From Opitutales bacterium (GTDB taxonomy: Bacteria > Verrucomicrobiota > Verrucomicrobiia > Opitutales > Opitutaceae), in contig JABITN010000097.1 of the NCBI GenBank assembly GCA_018700525.1, forward strand, positions 1 to 64,000: DNA of 64,000 bases, written 5' to 3'. The notes beneath the pieces are model-generated. The model had not been told where the DNA came from, searched no databases, and worked only from the letters and a program-made list of their open reading frames with translations. This document shows, piece after piece, positions 28,994 to 40,067 of the stretch. Each line of letters opens with the position of its first letter. Position 1 is the stretch's first letter. A program made the position numbers and the translations under genes.

Positions 28994-31102
28994 CTACCCT
29001 CCGACTGAAACCATCACCCACAAGGCCAATATAATCAGTCCCACCATAACCCAGCTACCGCCAAAACCGATCCAATCCATCTTATCCGGTTTTGCGAGCT
29101 CCCAGTTGCTGTCGGGGAAAAGCTTTTTCGTTCGAATCGAATCCGGGTTGGATGCCGTATACGCCACCGCTCGCTTATCTTCCTCAATCGTAGGCTGAAT
29201 AGGAGTGAAGATCTTCCCGTAGAAATAATCCAAGTGAGCTTTGCTAGGAGGACGCGTCAACATAGATACCGCGAAAAGTATTAAAAACGGGAAAAACGCG
29301 ATGAAGAAAAAGCGCGACGCCACCAGCTGAGCCTTGCTAAACTTCGTGAAATCAATTCCAAACCAACTCATTACCCAAATTTCCGCTTCGAAGCGTCCCA
29401 TCCCTATCAGCGGCGAATCCGCATCCTCTGGATTTTGACGAACCACTTTTTCGAAGAACACTCCCTTCGGTTCAATCCACACTTCTTTTTCGATCGAATC
29501 GCCTACCGCCGTCGCTCTACCCAGCTCGACATCCTCATTCAACGCGGGTGTCTTGAACACATGACTGTACCCTTCGGTCTGGACGAGGAAATCCGGATTC
29601 GTCCGAGCCCAGTCCAATCCAACAAACAAATTCGGAATAATCGCAAAAAGAAGAAAGCAAACGCCCACCTCAATCTTAACCGCCGTTTTGGTCAATCGCC
29701 GCCAGCAAATGCCCAGCCAAATGGGAGCTCCGAAAATCGCCGGTATCGAGATTAAATATTTAAAGATTTCGAGCAGATTGTCCACGAACATGGCTGCTCC
29801 TATCCCTCCGAGAAGGCTCACGCCAATCACCGTTCGCCCCACCAAGAGATAGTGCTGCTCAGATTTTTTGGGAAAAATCGGCTCGTACAGGTTACGAATG
29901 AAGAGAGCGGAATTAGAGACCGACATCGCATCCAAGGAAGACATGTTAGCAGCGAGTATCCCGACCAGCATCAACCCAATGAAACCCGGCATCAGAAGAT
30001 CGCGGCTCATGTAACCCCAGGCTAAATCCGGATCATGGATTTGTCCGGAATACAAGCCCACCGCAATCAGGCCTGCCAGAATCCATGACAACATCAAAAC
30101 CCGTTTGAGAAACATGCCTCCGATGATCCCAAAACGAGCGGAATTCTCGTTCGTCGCCGATCCCGCCGTCTGCATCATCGTCGCCACAGCTACGATCGAA
30201 ATCAATTGGGAACAGAACATCGCAAAAACCGTGTACCACCCGTATTCGCTTAAAGTGACCGAACCGAATAGCTCGAATTGAAACGCCGGCACCGTCGCAT
30301 GAAGGCCCTCGAATCCTCCCAGCTTCGACAATCCTAACGGTATGAGAATCAGAGAGAATATAATGATGAGCACTCCCTGAATCGAATCCGTGATAGCCGC
30401 AGCTCGAAACCCTCCCATCATAGTATACACGGCCACAATGACCCCATAGAAAATATAGAATATAACTGGATCTGTATAAGAGAAGAACGACCTCAGCTCT
30501 CCCTTCATATTCTTTTGATTCAGAACCTCGTAACGCTGCTGCTGCGTCTCTGTTCGTTCGCCTAAATCCAAGATCTTCAACCCTTGGAGTTCCTTGTATT
30601 CTTCCACCACATTGCGCTCCTCCACGGTAAGCACCTCAGCGGGCTTCGGCGTAATCGCCATCATCGTTTTACCAGCGACCATGTAGCCCATTCCACCGCC
30701 GATGAAGGTCATCAATAACGTGAAGATAGCGAAGCTGCCCCCCACGAACTTGCTCTGAAAACGCTCCGTGAAATAGTCGCCCAGCGTCGTTAAGCGAACG
30801 CGTCGAAAAACCAGCGATGTAATCCAATAGAATGGCGTAACGAATAAAACAAGGAATTGTATCCACATTCCACCAACGCCCTGACGATACGTTTCACGAG
30901 TGACGGCCACCGCTTGGTCCGCATTGGTCGACGTTCCGAAATTCAAGAAGAACTGGTAGAATTTTCCCAACGAACGGCCAGCCAGGAAAAACTCTTCAGT
31001 ACTGTCGTTTTTCTCGCCCGCTTTCTTGCCAAGCCAAAGAATCACGACAAAATAGACGAGAAGAACAATTAAATCGAGGATATGAAGACCCAGAATTTCC
31101 AT
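28994..31102 (-). CDS. Sodium:solute symporter (SSS family)
   Basis: 702 aa multi-TM; AGRSLGKFYQFFLNFGTSTNADQAV, GFRAAAITDSIQGVLII, ILAANMSSLDAMSVSNSALFIRNLY. Confidence 0.9.
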   Translation of the reverse strand: MEILGLHILDLIVLLVYFVVILWLGKKAGEKNDSTEEFFLAGRSLGKFYQFFLNFGTSTNADQAVAVTRETYRQGVGGMWIQFLVLFVTPFYWITSLVFRRVRLTTLGDYFTERFQSKFVGGSFAIFTLLMTFIGGGMGYMVAGKTMMAITPKPAEVLTVEERNVVEEYKELQGLKILDLGERTETQQQRYEVLNQKNMKGELRSFFSYTDPVIFYIFYGVIVAVYTMMGGFRAAAITDSIQGVLIIIFSLILIPLGLSKLGGFEGLHATVPAFQFELFGSVTLSEYGWYTVFAMFCSQLISIVAVATMMQTAGSATNENSARFGIIGGMFLKRVLMLSWILAGLIAVGLYSGQIHDPDLAWGYMSRDLLMPGFIGLMLVGILAANMSSLDAMSVSNSALFIRNLYEPIFPKKSEQHYLLVGRTVIGVSLLGGIGAAMFVDNLLEIFKYLISIPAIFGAPIWLGICWRRLTKTAVKIEVGVCFLLFAIIPNLFVGLDWARTNPDFLVQTEGYSHVFKTPALNEDVELGRATAVGDSIEKEVWIEPKGVFFEKVVRQNPEDADSPLIGMGRFEAEIWVMSWFGIDFTKFSKAQLVASRFFFIAFFPFLILFAVSMLTRPPSKAHLDYFYGKIFTPIQPTIEEDKRAVAYTASNPDSIRTKKLFPDSNWELAKPDKMDWIGFGGSWVMVGLIILALWVMVSVGG

Positions 31103-31346
31103 GGTATAGGGATAGTGCTATTCAATTAGGAGGGCTTGCGGCTTAGAGTTTGATTCCGATTTTGGAAACGTAAACCTGCGACCGCTAGACAAGGGTCTAC
31201 CCGTTCGAAACTCAATCCTCTATTTGCCTCCTTTGACGAATTCAACGGGACTTGGCGATATACCGTAAAACGAGGGTCTCGTTGGTTGCCCCTATTCTCA
31301 TCCCCAACCTTCCAACCAATCGATAGGGTTATAAAACGTCACAATC

Positions 31347-32930
31347 ATGTCCAATCTTACCTACATTAAAACCGCTCGTCCGGAATTCGATGAACTCACG
31401 CCGCGGATCCAGGCTTTTCTCGAAAAAGACACTATGGATATGGTCATCGATGGCAACCCTATCCGAGGCTATCGCTCCCCGGACACGCCAGCAGTCTGGA
31501 TCCGTGACCACTCGGACATCATGAGGGGCGCCCGGCATTTCGAACAGGATTTGACCTCCGCAGTGACGCACTTCGCCGAAACCCAAGGGCGTAACGGTCG
31601 CGTATTCGACTACTTCACAGTGCAACCGGAAAAAGTCCCTTGCGAACGTGAAAACTGGTCGAAATACGTGCGCGTCCCCGTAGAAGCCGATGTCGAGTAT
31701 CGATTCGTCAATGGCGCATTCATCGCTTGGCAAGCCACCGGCGACGATGCCTGGATTCGCTCTCTCCTACCTAATTTGGAAAGCGCGCTACATTACGTCT
31801 TCAGTCACCCCTGGAGATGGGACCCCCAGACCGAATTGGTCAAACGTGCCTACACGATCGATTCCTGGGACTTCGCTTACACCGCTGGCAGTCATGATTG
31901 GCTCCAATTCCAAATCGACGAAAATACCTTCTGGGGCATCATGCACGGCGACAACAGCGGCTACTATCAAGCCTGCAAGCGTCTCGCGATAATCTACCGT
32001 CATCTAGGAAATGAATCCCGAGCCACTCATTGGTCCCGATTCGCAGACGGCCTCAAAAGCCGCATGAACGAAATCTGTTGGAACGGCGACTTCTACACGC
32101 ATTTCGTCAAACAAACCCCCGTCGAAATCCCCGGCGTCGATGAAGCTTCTCAACTGAGTTTCAGCAACCCGATGAACATCAATCGAGGCGTAACCTCTCC
32201 CGAGCAAGCCAGCTCAATTTTGCGGGAATACCGGAAACGCAAAGAATCCACCCAAGCATTTGCCGAGTGGTTTTCGATAGAACCTCCGTTTCCAGACGGA
32301 ATCTTTGGCGACGAAAAAATCATCGGTGGCGCCTACTGCAACGGCGGCATTATGCCTCTCGTCGGCGGGGAGCTCGCCCGAGCCTACCTGGAGAACGGAT
32401 TCGAAGCCGAGGGCATCGAGACGCTGCAGCGCTACCACAAACTCATCTCCAAAAATAACGAAACTTACCTCTGGTACTTTCCAGACGGATCCGAATCCAC
32501 CGTCGACACGAGCACCAGTCCCGATGCCATGCCGACCGACGGATGGGGATCGAGTTCTATGCTCTACGGCCTTGTCGAAGGCCTAGCCGGCGTGCAAGAC
32601 AAGACCAAGCAATTCGAATCCATTTCCCTGAGCCCCCGCTGGAGCGCGGCGAATATAACGGAAGCCGAAGTCGGCGTCGGCTACGAATGTTCTGGAGCAG
32701 CCGTCAGCTATTCCTACACGGAAACCGCGAATGGGATCGAACTATCGATCAACGCGAAGAAATCAGCCGCGAACATTCAACAGCTCCTCCCGACCGGGGC
32801 CACAGTTGCGAGCATTTCAAATGGCAACGCCAATCTCGATTTCAAGGAAATCCAAATCGAACAAAGCCGCTACGTTACATTCGAAGCCAATATCGCTCAA
32901 GGCGCCGACTTCTCCATCACCTTTCGCTAG
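31347..32930 (+). CDS. (alpha/alpha)6-barrel glycosidase-like protein
   Basis: AVWIRDHSDIMRGARHFEQD...KRAYTIDSWDFAYTAG...GDNSGYYQACKRLAIIYRHLG...GGAYCNGGIMPLVGGELARAYLENGF. Confidence 0.65.
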   Translation: MSNLTYIKTARPEFDELTPRIQAFLEKDTMDMVIDGNPIRGYRSPDTPAVWIRDHSDIMRGARHFEQDLTSAVTHFAETQGRNGRVFDYFTVQPEKVPCERENWSKYVRVPVEADVEYRFVNGAFIAWQATGDDAWIRSLLPNLESALHYVFSHPWRWDPQTELVKRAYTIDSWDFAYTAGSHDWLQFQIDENTFWGIMHGDNSGYYQACKRLAIIYRHLGNESRATHWSRFADGLKSRMNEICWNGDFYTHFVKQTPVEIPGVDEASQLSFSNPMNINRGVTSPEQASSILREYRKRKESTQAFAEWFSIEPPFPDGIFGDEKIIGGAYCNGGIMPLVGGELARAYLENGFEAEGIETLQRYHKLISKNNETYLWYFPDGSESTVDTSTSPDAMPTDGWGSSSMLYGLVEGLAGVQDKTKQFESISLSPRWSAANITEAEVGVGYECSGAAVSYSYTETANGIELSINAKKSAANIQQLLPTGATVASISNGNANLDFKEIQIEQSRYVTFEANIAQGADFSITFR

Positions 32931-33157
32931 ATAATCAACCGTAAGGTCAGCAATCCGAGGTAGCTACGCGAGGGTTTCGCGTGGTTTATGCAATTGGCTC
33001 TACCTTTTGGCCTCGAAGGAGTATAAAACAGTTTACCATAAACCTTCTCATGCATGCCTCGAGCGGGAAAATACGCTTCAATGCACCCCGCTAGAGATTC
33101 TGTGTCTCAACCGCTGAGAATACATCTCTCCGGCAACGATCTGCCCCAAGCTACCTC

Positions 33158-35008
33158 ATGCCCGAACTCCATTTCCTAAATTCGCTGGATTACACTGTAT
33201 TGGGCATCTATATGCTGATGATCTTAGGCATTGGTTTCTACGTTGCCCGATTCAATAAAAAGACAGTCGATTATTTCAAAGGAGGTGGCCACATCCCATG
33301 GAAACTCTCTGCCATCTCACTCTTCATTTCAGGATTTTCGGCCTTCATGTTCGTTGGCGCCTCAGGCATCACTTACAATGACGGCGGCGGAGCGGTTCTC
33401 CTTTTCAGCTTCGCCATGCCCGCCTACTTCCTAGGCTATCTGATTTTCGGACCATTGTGGCGGCGTACGCGCATCGATACCCCACTCCAGTTTTTGACGC
33501 GGCGATTCTCGCAAGGCACCACCTACTTCTACACGCTGCTGGCAGTCGTTCCCAACACTCTCGTTCTGGGAATCATGATCTACACCCTATGTATTTTCAT
33601 ATCCTCGGCCTTAGGGATTAACGAACAGGTATTCAATGTCGGGATCGCCCAACTCGATGGCTTCGAATTCATGCTGCTCATCACCGGCGTGGTCATAGTA
33701 ACCTACACCACACTCGGCGGACTTTGGGCGGTAATGGTAACCGACGGTATCCAGTTTCTAATCATTCTCCTAGTAACGTTCATAATGACTCCAGTGGCAT
33801 TTTCGCTTCTCGGCGACGGAAGTATAATGGACGGAATAAGCCGAGTCATAAACGAATCCCCTGATGGATACTTCGATCTAAACCTCAAAGACCGAGGTTT
33901 CCTCTTTTGGCCAACTTGGTTTGTGTACATAATATTTGGCTACAACGTCAACTGGCACATCGCCCAACGCTACTACAGCGTCGCCGATGAACGTGACACC
34001 AAAAAAATGGCTCTCTGGTGTGGGGGGCTTTCCTTTATTCTCCCCATCCTCTGGATTTTACCCATTTTCACAACACCCATTCTATTCCCCGATATGGCCG
34101 CCCTCTGGCCGGATCTAGCCAAGCCAGAAGAAGCCTCGTTCGTCACGCTTGCGCTCGCTACATTGCCTCATGGAATGCTCGGACTTCTCGCAGCTGCGAT
34201 CTTCGCTGCAACGATGAGCTCCACCGATACGCTTTTCAATTGGCTAGCTGCGGTTCTCACCAAAGACGTGTACGTTCCCGTCGCAACGCGACTATCCGGC
34301 CATGCCCCGAACGAACGAATTCAATTATGGGTCGGAAAACTCTCAGTCGCCTGCCTCGGGATAATAGCCATCTGGGTCGCCTTTAACGTTAAAAAGTTTG
34401 GCGGCGCATTCGATGTCTACATGAAAGCGGAATCGCTCTACAAGATAACGCTCTTCATTCCCGTATTCATTGGTATTCTTTTTACCAAGACCCCTTGGTG
34501 GTCCGCAATTGTATCCGTATCCGTAGGCGTGCTCGCGGCGCTCGTAGTCGGCATATTCGCTGCTCGCCAAAGCGAGCTACCTATAGGATTCATGAACATT
34601 CTTTTCGCCGACATCAAAGTCACTTGGTTTGGATTCGACCTGACGCGCTACGAACTCAATGCGTGTGTAGGAATTTTCGTTACCGGAACCGTCTTTCTCG
34701 GATCGGCCTTTTTCAACAAACGCGAGGGAGCGTTTAAAGACTCCATCGAGAGCTTCGAAACCGATCTCAAAACTCCAGCCTACTCCGACCCTGATAGTAA
34801 AATCGGCACAGAAGGCCTTAAAGCCTATCGACTGATGGGCTGGCTAGCTATCCTCATCGGAGCTATCGTAATTCCAATCACCTTTTTCAGCCTCGACCGC
34901 AGCGGTTGGCTCAACGCAATTGCCGGAACCCTATCAATCGCAATCGGCATCGCCGTCCTGAAAGCGGTTTCTCGATACAAACAAAAACACCTACCTCACA
35001 GCGAATGA
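33158..35008 (+). CDS. Sodium:solute symporter (SSS family)
   Basis: 616 aa multi-TM; YFKGGGHIPWKLSAISLFISGFSAFMFVGASG, TLGGLWAVMVTDGIQF, IFAATMSSTDTLFNWLAAVLTKDVY. Confidence 0.93.
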   Translation: MPELHFLNSLDYTVLGIYMLMILGIGFYVARFNKKTVDYFKGGGHIPWKLSAISLFISGFSAFMFVGASGITYNDGGGAVLLFSFAMPAYFLGYLIFGPLWRRTRIDTPLQFLTRRFSQGTTYFYTLLAVVPNTLVLGIMIYTLCIFISSALGINEQVFNVGIAQLDGFEFMLLITGVVIVTYTTLGGLWAVMVTDGIQFLIILLVTFIMTPVAFSLLGDGSIMDGISRVINESPDGYFDLNLKDRGFLFWPTWFVYIIFGYNVNWHIAQRYYSVADERDTKKMALWCGGLSFILPILWILPIFTTPILFPDMAALWPDLAKPEEASFVTLALATLPHGMLGLLAAAIFAATMSSTDTLFNWLAAVLTKDVYVPVATRLSGHAPNERIQLWVGKLSVACLGIIAIWVAFNVKKFGGAFDVYMKAESLYKITLFIPVFIGILFTKTPWWSAIVSVSVGVLAALVVGIFAARQSELPIGFMNILFADIKVTWFGFDLTRYELNACVGIFVTGTVFLGSAFFNKREGAFKDSIESFETDLKTPAYSDPDSKIGTEGLKAYRLMGWLAILIGAIVIPITFFSLDRSGWLNAIAGTLSIAIGIAVLKAVSRYKQKHLPHSE

Positions 35009-37014
35009 CTATTTCTCGCCGAGAATTCTGCTACTTGGGGGCTTCCGCCTCTCTTTTAACCGGTCTAAGCCCATTCGCGAGCAGAGCCCGAGCCACATCC
35101 AACGACCCGAAGAGCGACCGACTGTTTTTCGACAAAAGTGACATCGAACAGATTCGAGCCAATGCCTCGTCCGAATTCCTCGGCACGCTCTACCGCGATT
35201 GGTCCAGCCATTCTCCAAGCGAACTTTCCGAAAAACTGGATGCGTTTAACGAATCGCGAGACATAATCGGCGATTTCGCCGCCGCTCTCGAATCGCTCAC
35301 TTACAGCTCGATGACGCAACTCATCGACCCAAGCCAGGAACGCCGAGATTCCCTTATCGAAGGTATTGAACGCTTTATTGAGTTTCCTTTTTGGGACTAT
35401 TTCCTCGACGGGCCCAACGACGCCATTGGAATCCAACGTGCCGCAACTGCTATCGTCAGGCTCCTCTTCGCCCGCGAAGTTCTCGACGATGAAATCGACT
35501 CGAAACTCGATCGACGTCTTCTATCCGCAATCGCCGAAAAAGGATGCCTCCCGTGCTACCGGACCGTCTACGGTATGGATAATCCCGATACCGTAAAAGG
35601 ATGGGGCTTCGACGAACGACACGCTGACTACTACGACATCGACATGTCGCGATGGCCCGAGATCCTCGGAGCGAACAATTTACGCGCAGCTCCATGCAGC
35701 GCATTAGGAATCGGAGCAATCGCTCTTCGAGGACACGATCCCAGAGCGGATCTCTGGCTCGAAACGGCTATCGCGAGCTCACGTCGCGTATTACCGTTAT
35801 TCAGTCCCGACGGTAGCTATTTCGAAGGAATCAGCTATGCTGGATACACGCTCCGCACATCTTTTGGTTTCTTCGAAGCTCACCATCGCTGTATCGGCGA
35901 TATCGATTGGGCCAAAGAAGCCAACATGGAAGGAATTGTCGAATTCATACTCGGCGTCCAAATGGGACTACAGGAAGACGGCTCCCCCGACATCGTCAAT
36001 TTCAGCGACGCTAAGAACAGCGTCTACCCCTGCGTGCCATCATGGATTGCTCGCCACACAAATAACCCACTCGCCCAACACACAGCCGAAAACGCCTCGA
36101 AGCCCTACTATTTTCTGGATTTCCTCTGGTACGAACCGAATCGAAAATCCAAGTCGCCTCCAGCCGCCTTAAAGAATATCCACAACGATTTAGACTGGAT
36201 TCTCACTCGCAGCGGATGGGAGCCCGATGACGCCGTAATCGCCTTCAAAAGCGGTGGCCCAGCTAATCACGAGCATTCAGACCGCAACCACTTCATTTAC
36301 AAGATTCATGGCGAACGCATGATCAACGACAACTTCGGAGCCGCCTATGACCGCCGCCATGCGCACTGGTTACTTCGCCAAACCGAGGCCCACAATGCCG
36401 TTCTCGTCGATGGAAAAGGTCACCACTATCACAACGGAATCGAAGGAACGAACGAAAGCCTTTCCTACGCCAATATCACCCAGTATCACGTAGACGGCGA
36501 CACCACGTGGTGGACCAGCGATGCTACACCTGCCTACCGAATCGAAAACGAACACATTTTCAAAGTCGTTCGTACCGTCATTTTTTCGAAACCGGATATC
36601 GTTATCGTCCTAGACCAAATCCGACTACGCTACCGACCACAGCCTGTCCAACTACGCTACTTCCCCGATAATCGCGACAACGAAGCCCGACTGAACATCG
36701 ACGAAAATCAATTTTCGATTCAGCGACCAAACGCGACGCTTCACGCCCGAGTAGCCGCCCGATCCGGAGCATCGGTCACTAAATCCGTCCTAGACCTCCC
36801 CCAGGAAAACGGAGTCTTCCCCTTCATCCAGATCAGTTCCGAACCGTCTCTCTCCCATGAAGTCCTAACACTGATGGCCACTACTCCTGGTCAATCCGGG
36901 AAAAGCCCAACCATCAAATCAAAGCCCGTCAATGGCGGATGGGAAATCCGAGCAGGCAAGTTCAAGGCAATCTTGAAAACCGATCGAATAACTCCAAGTG
37001 TGGATATCGCTTAA
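35005..37014 (+). CDS. Heparinase II/III-family protein with Tat signal
   Basis: MTISRREFCYLGASASLLTGLSPFASRARA; AFKSGGPANHEHSDRNHFIYKIHGERMINDNFG; ATGA overlap with upstream symporter (ORF track start 34906 is upstream). Confidence 0.85.
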   Translation: MTISRREFCYLGASASLLTGLSPFASRARATSNDPKSDRLFFDKSDIEQIRANASSEFLGTLYRDWSSHSPSELSEKLDAFNESRDIIGDFAAALESLTYSSMTQLIDPSQERRDSLIEGIERFIEFPFWDYFLDGPNDAIGIQRAATAIVRLLFAREVLDDEIDSKLDRRLLSAIAEKGCLPCYRTVYGMDNPDTVKGWGFDERHADYYDIDMSRWPEILGANNLRAAPCSALGIGAIALRGHDPRADLWLETAIASSRRVLPLFSPDGSYFEGISYAGYTLRTSFGFFEAHHRCIGDIDWAKEANMEGIVEFILGVQMGLQEDGSPDIVNFSDAKNSVYPCVPSWIARHTNNPLAQHTAENASKPYYFLDFLWYEPNRKSKSPPAALKNIHNDLDWILTRSGWEPDDAVIAFKSGGPANHEHSDRNHFIYKIHGERMINDNFGAAYDRRHAHWLLRQTEAHNAVLVDGKGHHYHNGIEGTNESLSYANITQYHVDGDTTWWTSDATPAYRIENEHIFKVVRTVIFSKPDIVIVLDQIRLRYRPQPVQLRYFPDNRDNEARLNIDENQFSIQRPNATLHARVAARSGASVTKSVLDLPQENGVFPFIQISSEPSLSHEVLTLMATTPGQSGKSPTIKSKPVNGGWEIRAGKFKAILKTDRITPSVDIA

Positions 37015-37095
37015 AAGGCACCAAACAAGTGAAGCACCTTCCCCCTTTCAACCCACGGCTGTCGCTTGCGCCACGCCGCTTCACTAAAGACTAAC

Positions 37096-38175
37096 CTACC
37101 GCAGCCAGCGATCCAGATTCTCCTTCACGAATTCGTCGTCATTCAAGCTCGGATAAGCCTGACAAACACGATCCAAGGCTTCGGATTGACCAGGCGAAAG
37201 CACTTCATTCGGATTCAAAGTCCACAGTCCTTCCAGCAATCCTTGGCGTCTCAGGATTTCATGAATGCCAGGGATGCAACCCGAGAAACTATTACCCGCA
37301 TCGAAAATTGCCGCATTGGCGTCTGTGAGCTGTTGAGCTCGAGTTAACAGGGAAATCGGAATTTCTCCACCATGCGCCCGTAAATCCTTGATCGCCTCCA
37401 AATCCTTGACCGCTTGATGCGTCCACACGGCCCACTGACCGAGCAATCCGCCTCGAAAACGAATTCCAGGAGCATCCTCCTCTTCGCTAAACCGGACCGG
37501 AGTTAGCAAATCGAGCAAGATATTGTCGTCGTTTCCTGTATACATCGCGATACTGCCCTGACGGTTTCCATCCGCGACAGCCCTCAATACATCCAAGGTA
37601 TCATAGCGATTAAATGGAGCCGTCTTGATCGCAACTAAGTTTTCGATCTCAACCGCTGCTCGCCAGAAATCGTAATCCAATCGACGACCTCCAACCGATG
37701 GCTGTAAATAGAATCCGAATATCGGCATCACATCGGATACCGCATTCAAATGCTCGATCATATGATCATTAGTCCCGTCTTTGAACGCACTCAAACTTAC
37801 AAGCGCGATATCGTATCCAAGTTCCGCTGCCAACTCAGCTTCTTTGACTGCCTGAGCCGATTTGCCAACGACGCCGGCGACCTTAATCAAAGGCCGATTC
37901 ATACGTGCTTCATAAGCCTTCATCTCTTCGGCAGCCAAACTAAGCACCGGTTCGAACAATCCGATTTCCGGATCGCGTATCTCGAACTGAGTCGAATGCA
38001 CACCCACCGCAACGCCACCCGACCCGGCGTCCATATAATAACGCAGCAACGCTCGCTGCCTAGTTTCATCAAATTGACGAGCACTCGTCAAAGCGAGAGG
38101 CAGTGCTGGGATAACTACACCATCATCCAAAAATCGATGGATCGGTTCAGACAGAAAAGGCTTTTGGGAATTCAT
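37096..38175 (-). CDS. Dihydrodipicolinate synthase/N-acetylneuraminate lyase-family protein
   Basis: VIPALPLALTSARQFDETRQRALLRYYMDAGSGGVAVGVHSTQF; PIFGFYLQPSVGGRRLDYDFWR; AIKTAPFNRY. Confidence 0.82.
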   Translation of the reverse strand: MNSQKPFLSEPIHRFLDDGVVIPALPLALTSARQFDETRQRALLRYYMDAGSGGVAVGVHSTQFEIRDPEIGLFEPVLSLAAEEMKAYEARMNRPLIKVAGVVGKSAQAVKEAELAAELGYDIALVSLSAFKDGTNDHMIEHLNAVSDVMPIFGFYLQPSVGGRRLDYDFWRAAVEIENLVAIKTAPFNRYDTLDVLRAVADGNRQGSIAMYTGNDDNILLDLLTPVRFSEEEDAPGIRFRGGLLGQWAVWTHQAVKDLEAIKDLRAHGGEIPISLLTRAQQLTDANAAIFDAGNSFSGCIPGIHEILRRQGLLEGLWTLNPNEVLSPGQSEALDRVCQAYPSLNDDEFVKENLDRWLR

Positions 38176-38190
38176 CAGACTATTACTTCA

Positions 38191-39240
38191 CTAAAACTGT
38201 CCATCGCGCTTCTCAAACCCAGTTGGTTTTCCATGCGTTTGCCCTCCTTTACGCAACCACGCCGCAACCCACGCGATCATTGTATCCAACTTAACCGATG
38301 GATATCCGAATCGACGCTGTGAAAACGACGCATCGCTCAACCACATAGTCTCCGCTTCTTCCCCTTGAAATTGCGGAGCAACGCTAAAGCATCTACCGAA
38401 ACGTTCCGCTAAATCGCGAACCGCCACATTATCCGGCCCGGCTATGTTGACAGGAACCGCTGGGCTATCGGCGATATCCAAGGCTTGAACAATCTGATTC
38501 AAGGCATCGTTCTGCCAGATCACGTTCACGTAGCCCATCGTGACATCGACAGCCTCTCCCCTCAGAACCCTCTGGCCGATATCAAGCAAGACGCCATAGC
38601 GAAACTCGACCGAATAGTTCAAACGAACCAAAGTCACCGACGTCCCGAACCTATTCGAAGCTTCCTCGAAACGACGTTCGCGTTCCAAGCAAGACAAAGC
38701 GTATTCGCCAATTGGATTCGTTTCGGAATCCTCCGTTGCCCCGCCCGATTCGGGAGTCACGTAAGAATAAACGCAGCCCGTCGAAAAGGCGACGATTTTG
38801 GAATCTCTAAATCGTTTGGCTATCGCAGCCGAAACCTCGACATTGATCTGCTGAAGTAATTCCGGATTATCCGAAGTGCCGAATTTCGCCCCCACCAAAT
38901 AGAAAACCGTCGGACAAACAGGCAGCGATTCAACGAATTCGGAGTCGCGAAAATCGCCCGCTAAAACTTCGATTCCGTTCTCCTCGTATGCCGATTTACT
39001 ATTGAGACTGCTAAAACGAGAAGCTGCAAAAAGACGATTGCGCTTATTCAAATCACTCAGAATTCCCTTCAATAAAAGACATAAATGAAGCCCCATTTTC
39101 CCTCCCGCTCCGAGAACGAGAATATCGCCTTCAAGCGCTCGAACCGTTTCTATCGCCCCAGCTTGAGGAGTGGACAAGAACCAATCGACTTCATCGATCG
39201 AGCATGGGAGCTCCAAGTTTTCCTCGGTAGATTTCATCAT
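38191..39240 (-). CDS. NAD(P)-dependent epimerase/dehydratase (SDR)-family protein
   Basis: DILVLGAGGKMGLHLCLLLKG...STGCVYSYVTPESGGATEDSETNPIGEYALSCLERER. Confidence 0.82.
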   Translation of the reverse strand: MMKSTEENLELPCSIDEVDWFLSTPQAGAIETVRALEGDILVLGAGGKMGLHLCLLLKGILSDLNKRNRLFAASRFSSLNSKSAYEENGIEVLAGDFRDSEFVESLPVCPTVFYLVGAKFGTSDNPELLQQINVEVSAAIAKRFRDSKIVAFSTGCVYSYVTPESGGATEDSETNPIGEYALSCLERERRFEEASNRFGTSVTLVRLNYSVEFRYGVLLDIGQRVLRGEAVDVTMGYVNVIWQNDALNQIVQALDIADSPAVPVNIAGPDNVAVRDLAERFGRCFSVAPQFQGEEAETMWLSDASFSQRRFGYPSVKLDTMIAWVAAWLRKGGQTHGKPTGFEKRDGQF

Positions 39241-39275
39241 TTCCTAACTATTCAATTTCGTATCCAAAATCCGAT

Positions 39276-40067
39276 CTAACCTCTAGAAATCCATCGCTTC
39301 AACGTTTCCGCGTCGCGCTTGAAGCTCTCCACTGCGTTGTCCTTTACATGCTCAATCGTAATCCATCGTTCTCGCCCGCTTTGGTTCAGAACACTAAGAT
39401 AATCTGCCCAGTCCTGCTCGCCATCGGATAATAGATGCGCATTCGGCCACGCATCTTCGCCAAAGAAATTACAATGGATATTCGTAACCCGATTGATAAG
39501 CATTTCCAAACCCTGCAAACGATATTCATGACCTACGCACAGCTTGGTTTGCCAAAATGTACCGACATTCGAATGCCCGATATCATCAAGCAATCTCACC
39601 GTGGCATCATTTGTATCAGTCAATGAATGATCATGGAATTCGAAATCAATCCGTATGTTTCGTTTCTCCGCCTCGGTCCCCATCTTCCAGGCTTGCTCTA
39701 CGAATCTTCGACGGTCTGCATCCGAAATATCTATCGAACTCTGCCGACCCGCCCAAACGCGAATCGAAGGAGCCCCTATTGCTTCAGCCGAATCTAAAAC
39801 TGCCTCAAACTCAGGCCCTTCGTCATCAGTATTTTCGAAGCACTCATCGAAACGATAGTACGATCCGTAGGCTGAAACCTCCAGACCAGCGTCGCCTGCC
39901 AAGATCCGTGCCCGCTCCGCTGCAATTAGGTCCCCATGTGGCGCATGGACATCGCCTCCCCATTCGATTCCCCCTAGCCCGGTTTCGACAACCAATGCGA
40001 CTATCTGCTCCATAGAGAGCTCTCGAAAACTTATAGAAACAAGACCTGATTTCAGCAGTGTATTCAT
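39276..40067 (-). CDS. Sugar phosphate isomerase/epimerase
   Basis: GLGGIEWGGDVHAPHGD...IRIDFEFHDHSLTDT...NVGTFWQTKLC...ITIEHVKDN. Confidence 0.88.
   Translation of the reverse strand: MNTLLKSGLVSISFRELSMEQIVALVVETGLGGIEWGGDVHAPHGDLIAAERARILAGDAGLEVSAYGSYYRFDECFENTDDEGPEFEAVLDSAEAIGAPSIRVWAGRQSSIDISDADRRRFVEQAWKMGTEAEKRNIRIDFEFHDHSLTDTNDATVRLLDDIGHSNVGTFWQTKLCVGHEYRLQGLEMLINRVTNIHCNFFGEDAWPNAHLLSDGEQDWADYLSVLNQSGRERWITIEHVKDNAVESFKRDAETLKRWISRG

Noticed and set aside
34906-35004. N-terminal extension of the heparinase ORF
   Set aside because: Overlaps the symporter C-terminus; the ATG at 35005 starts a textbook Tat leader
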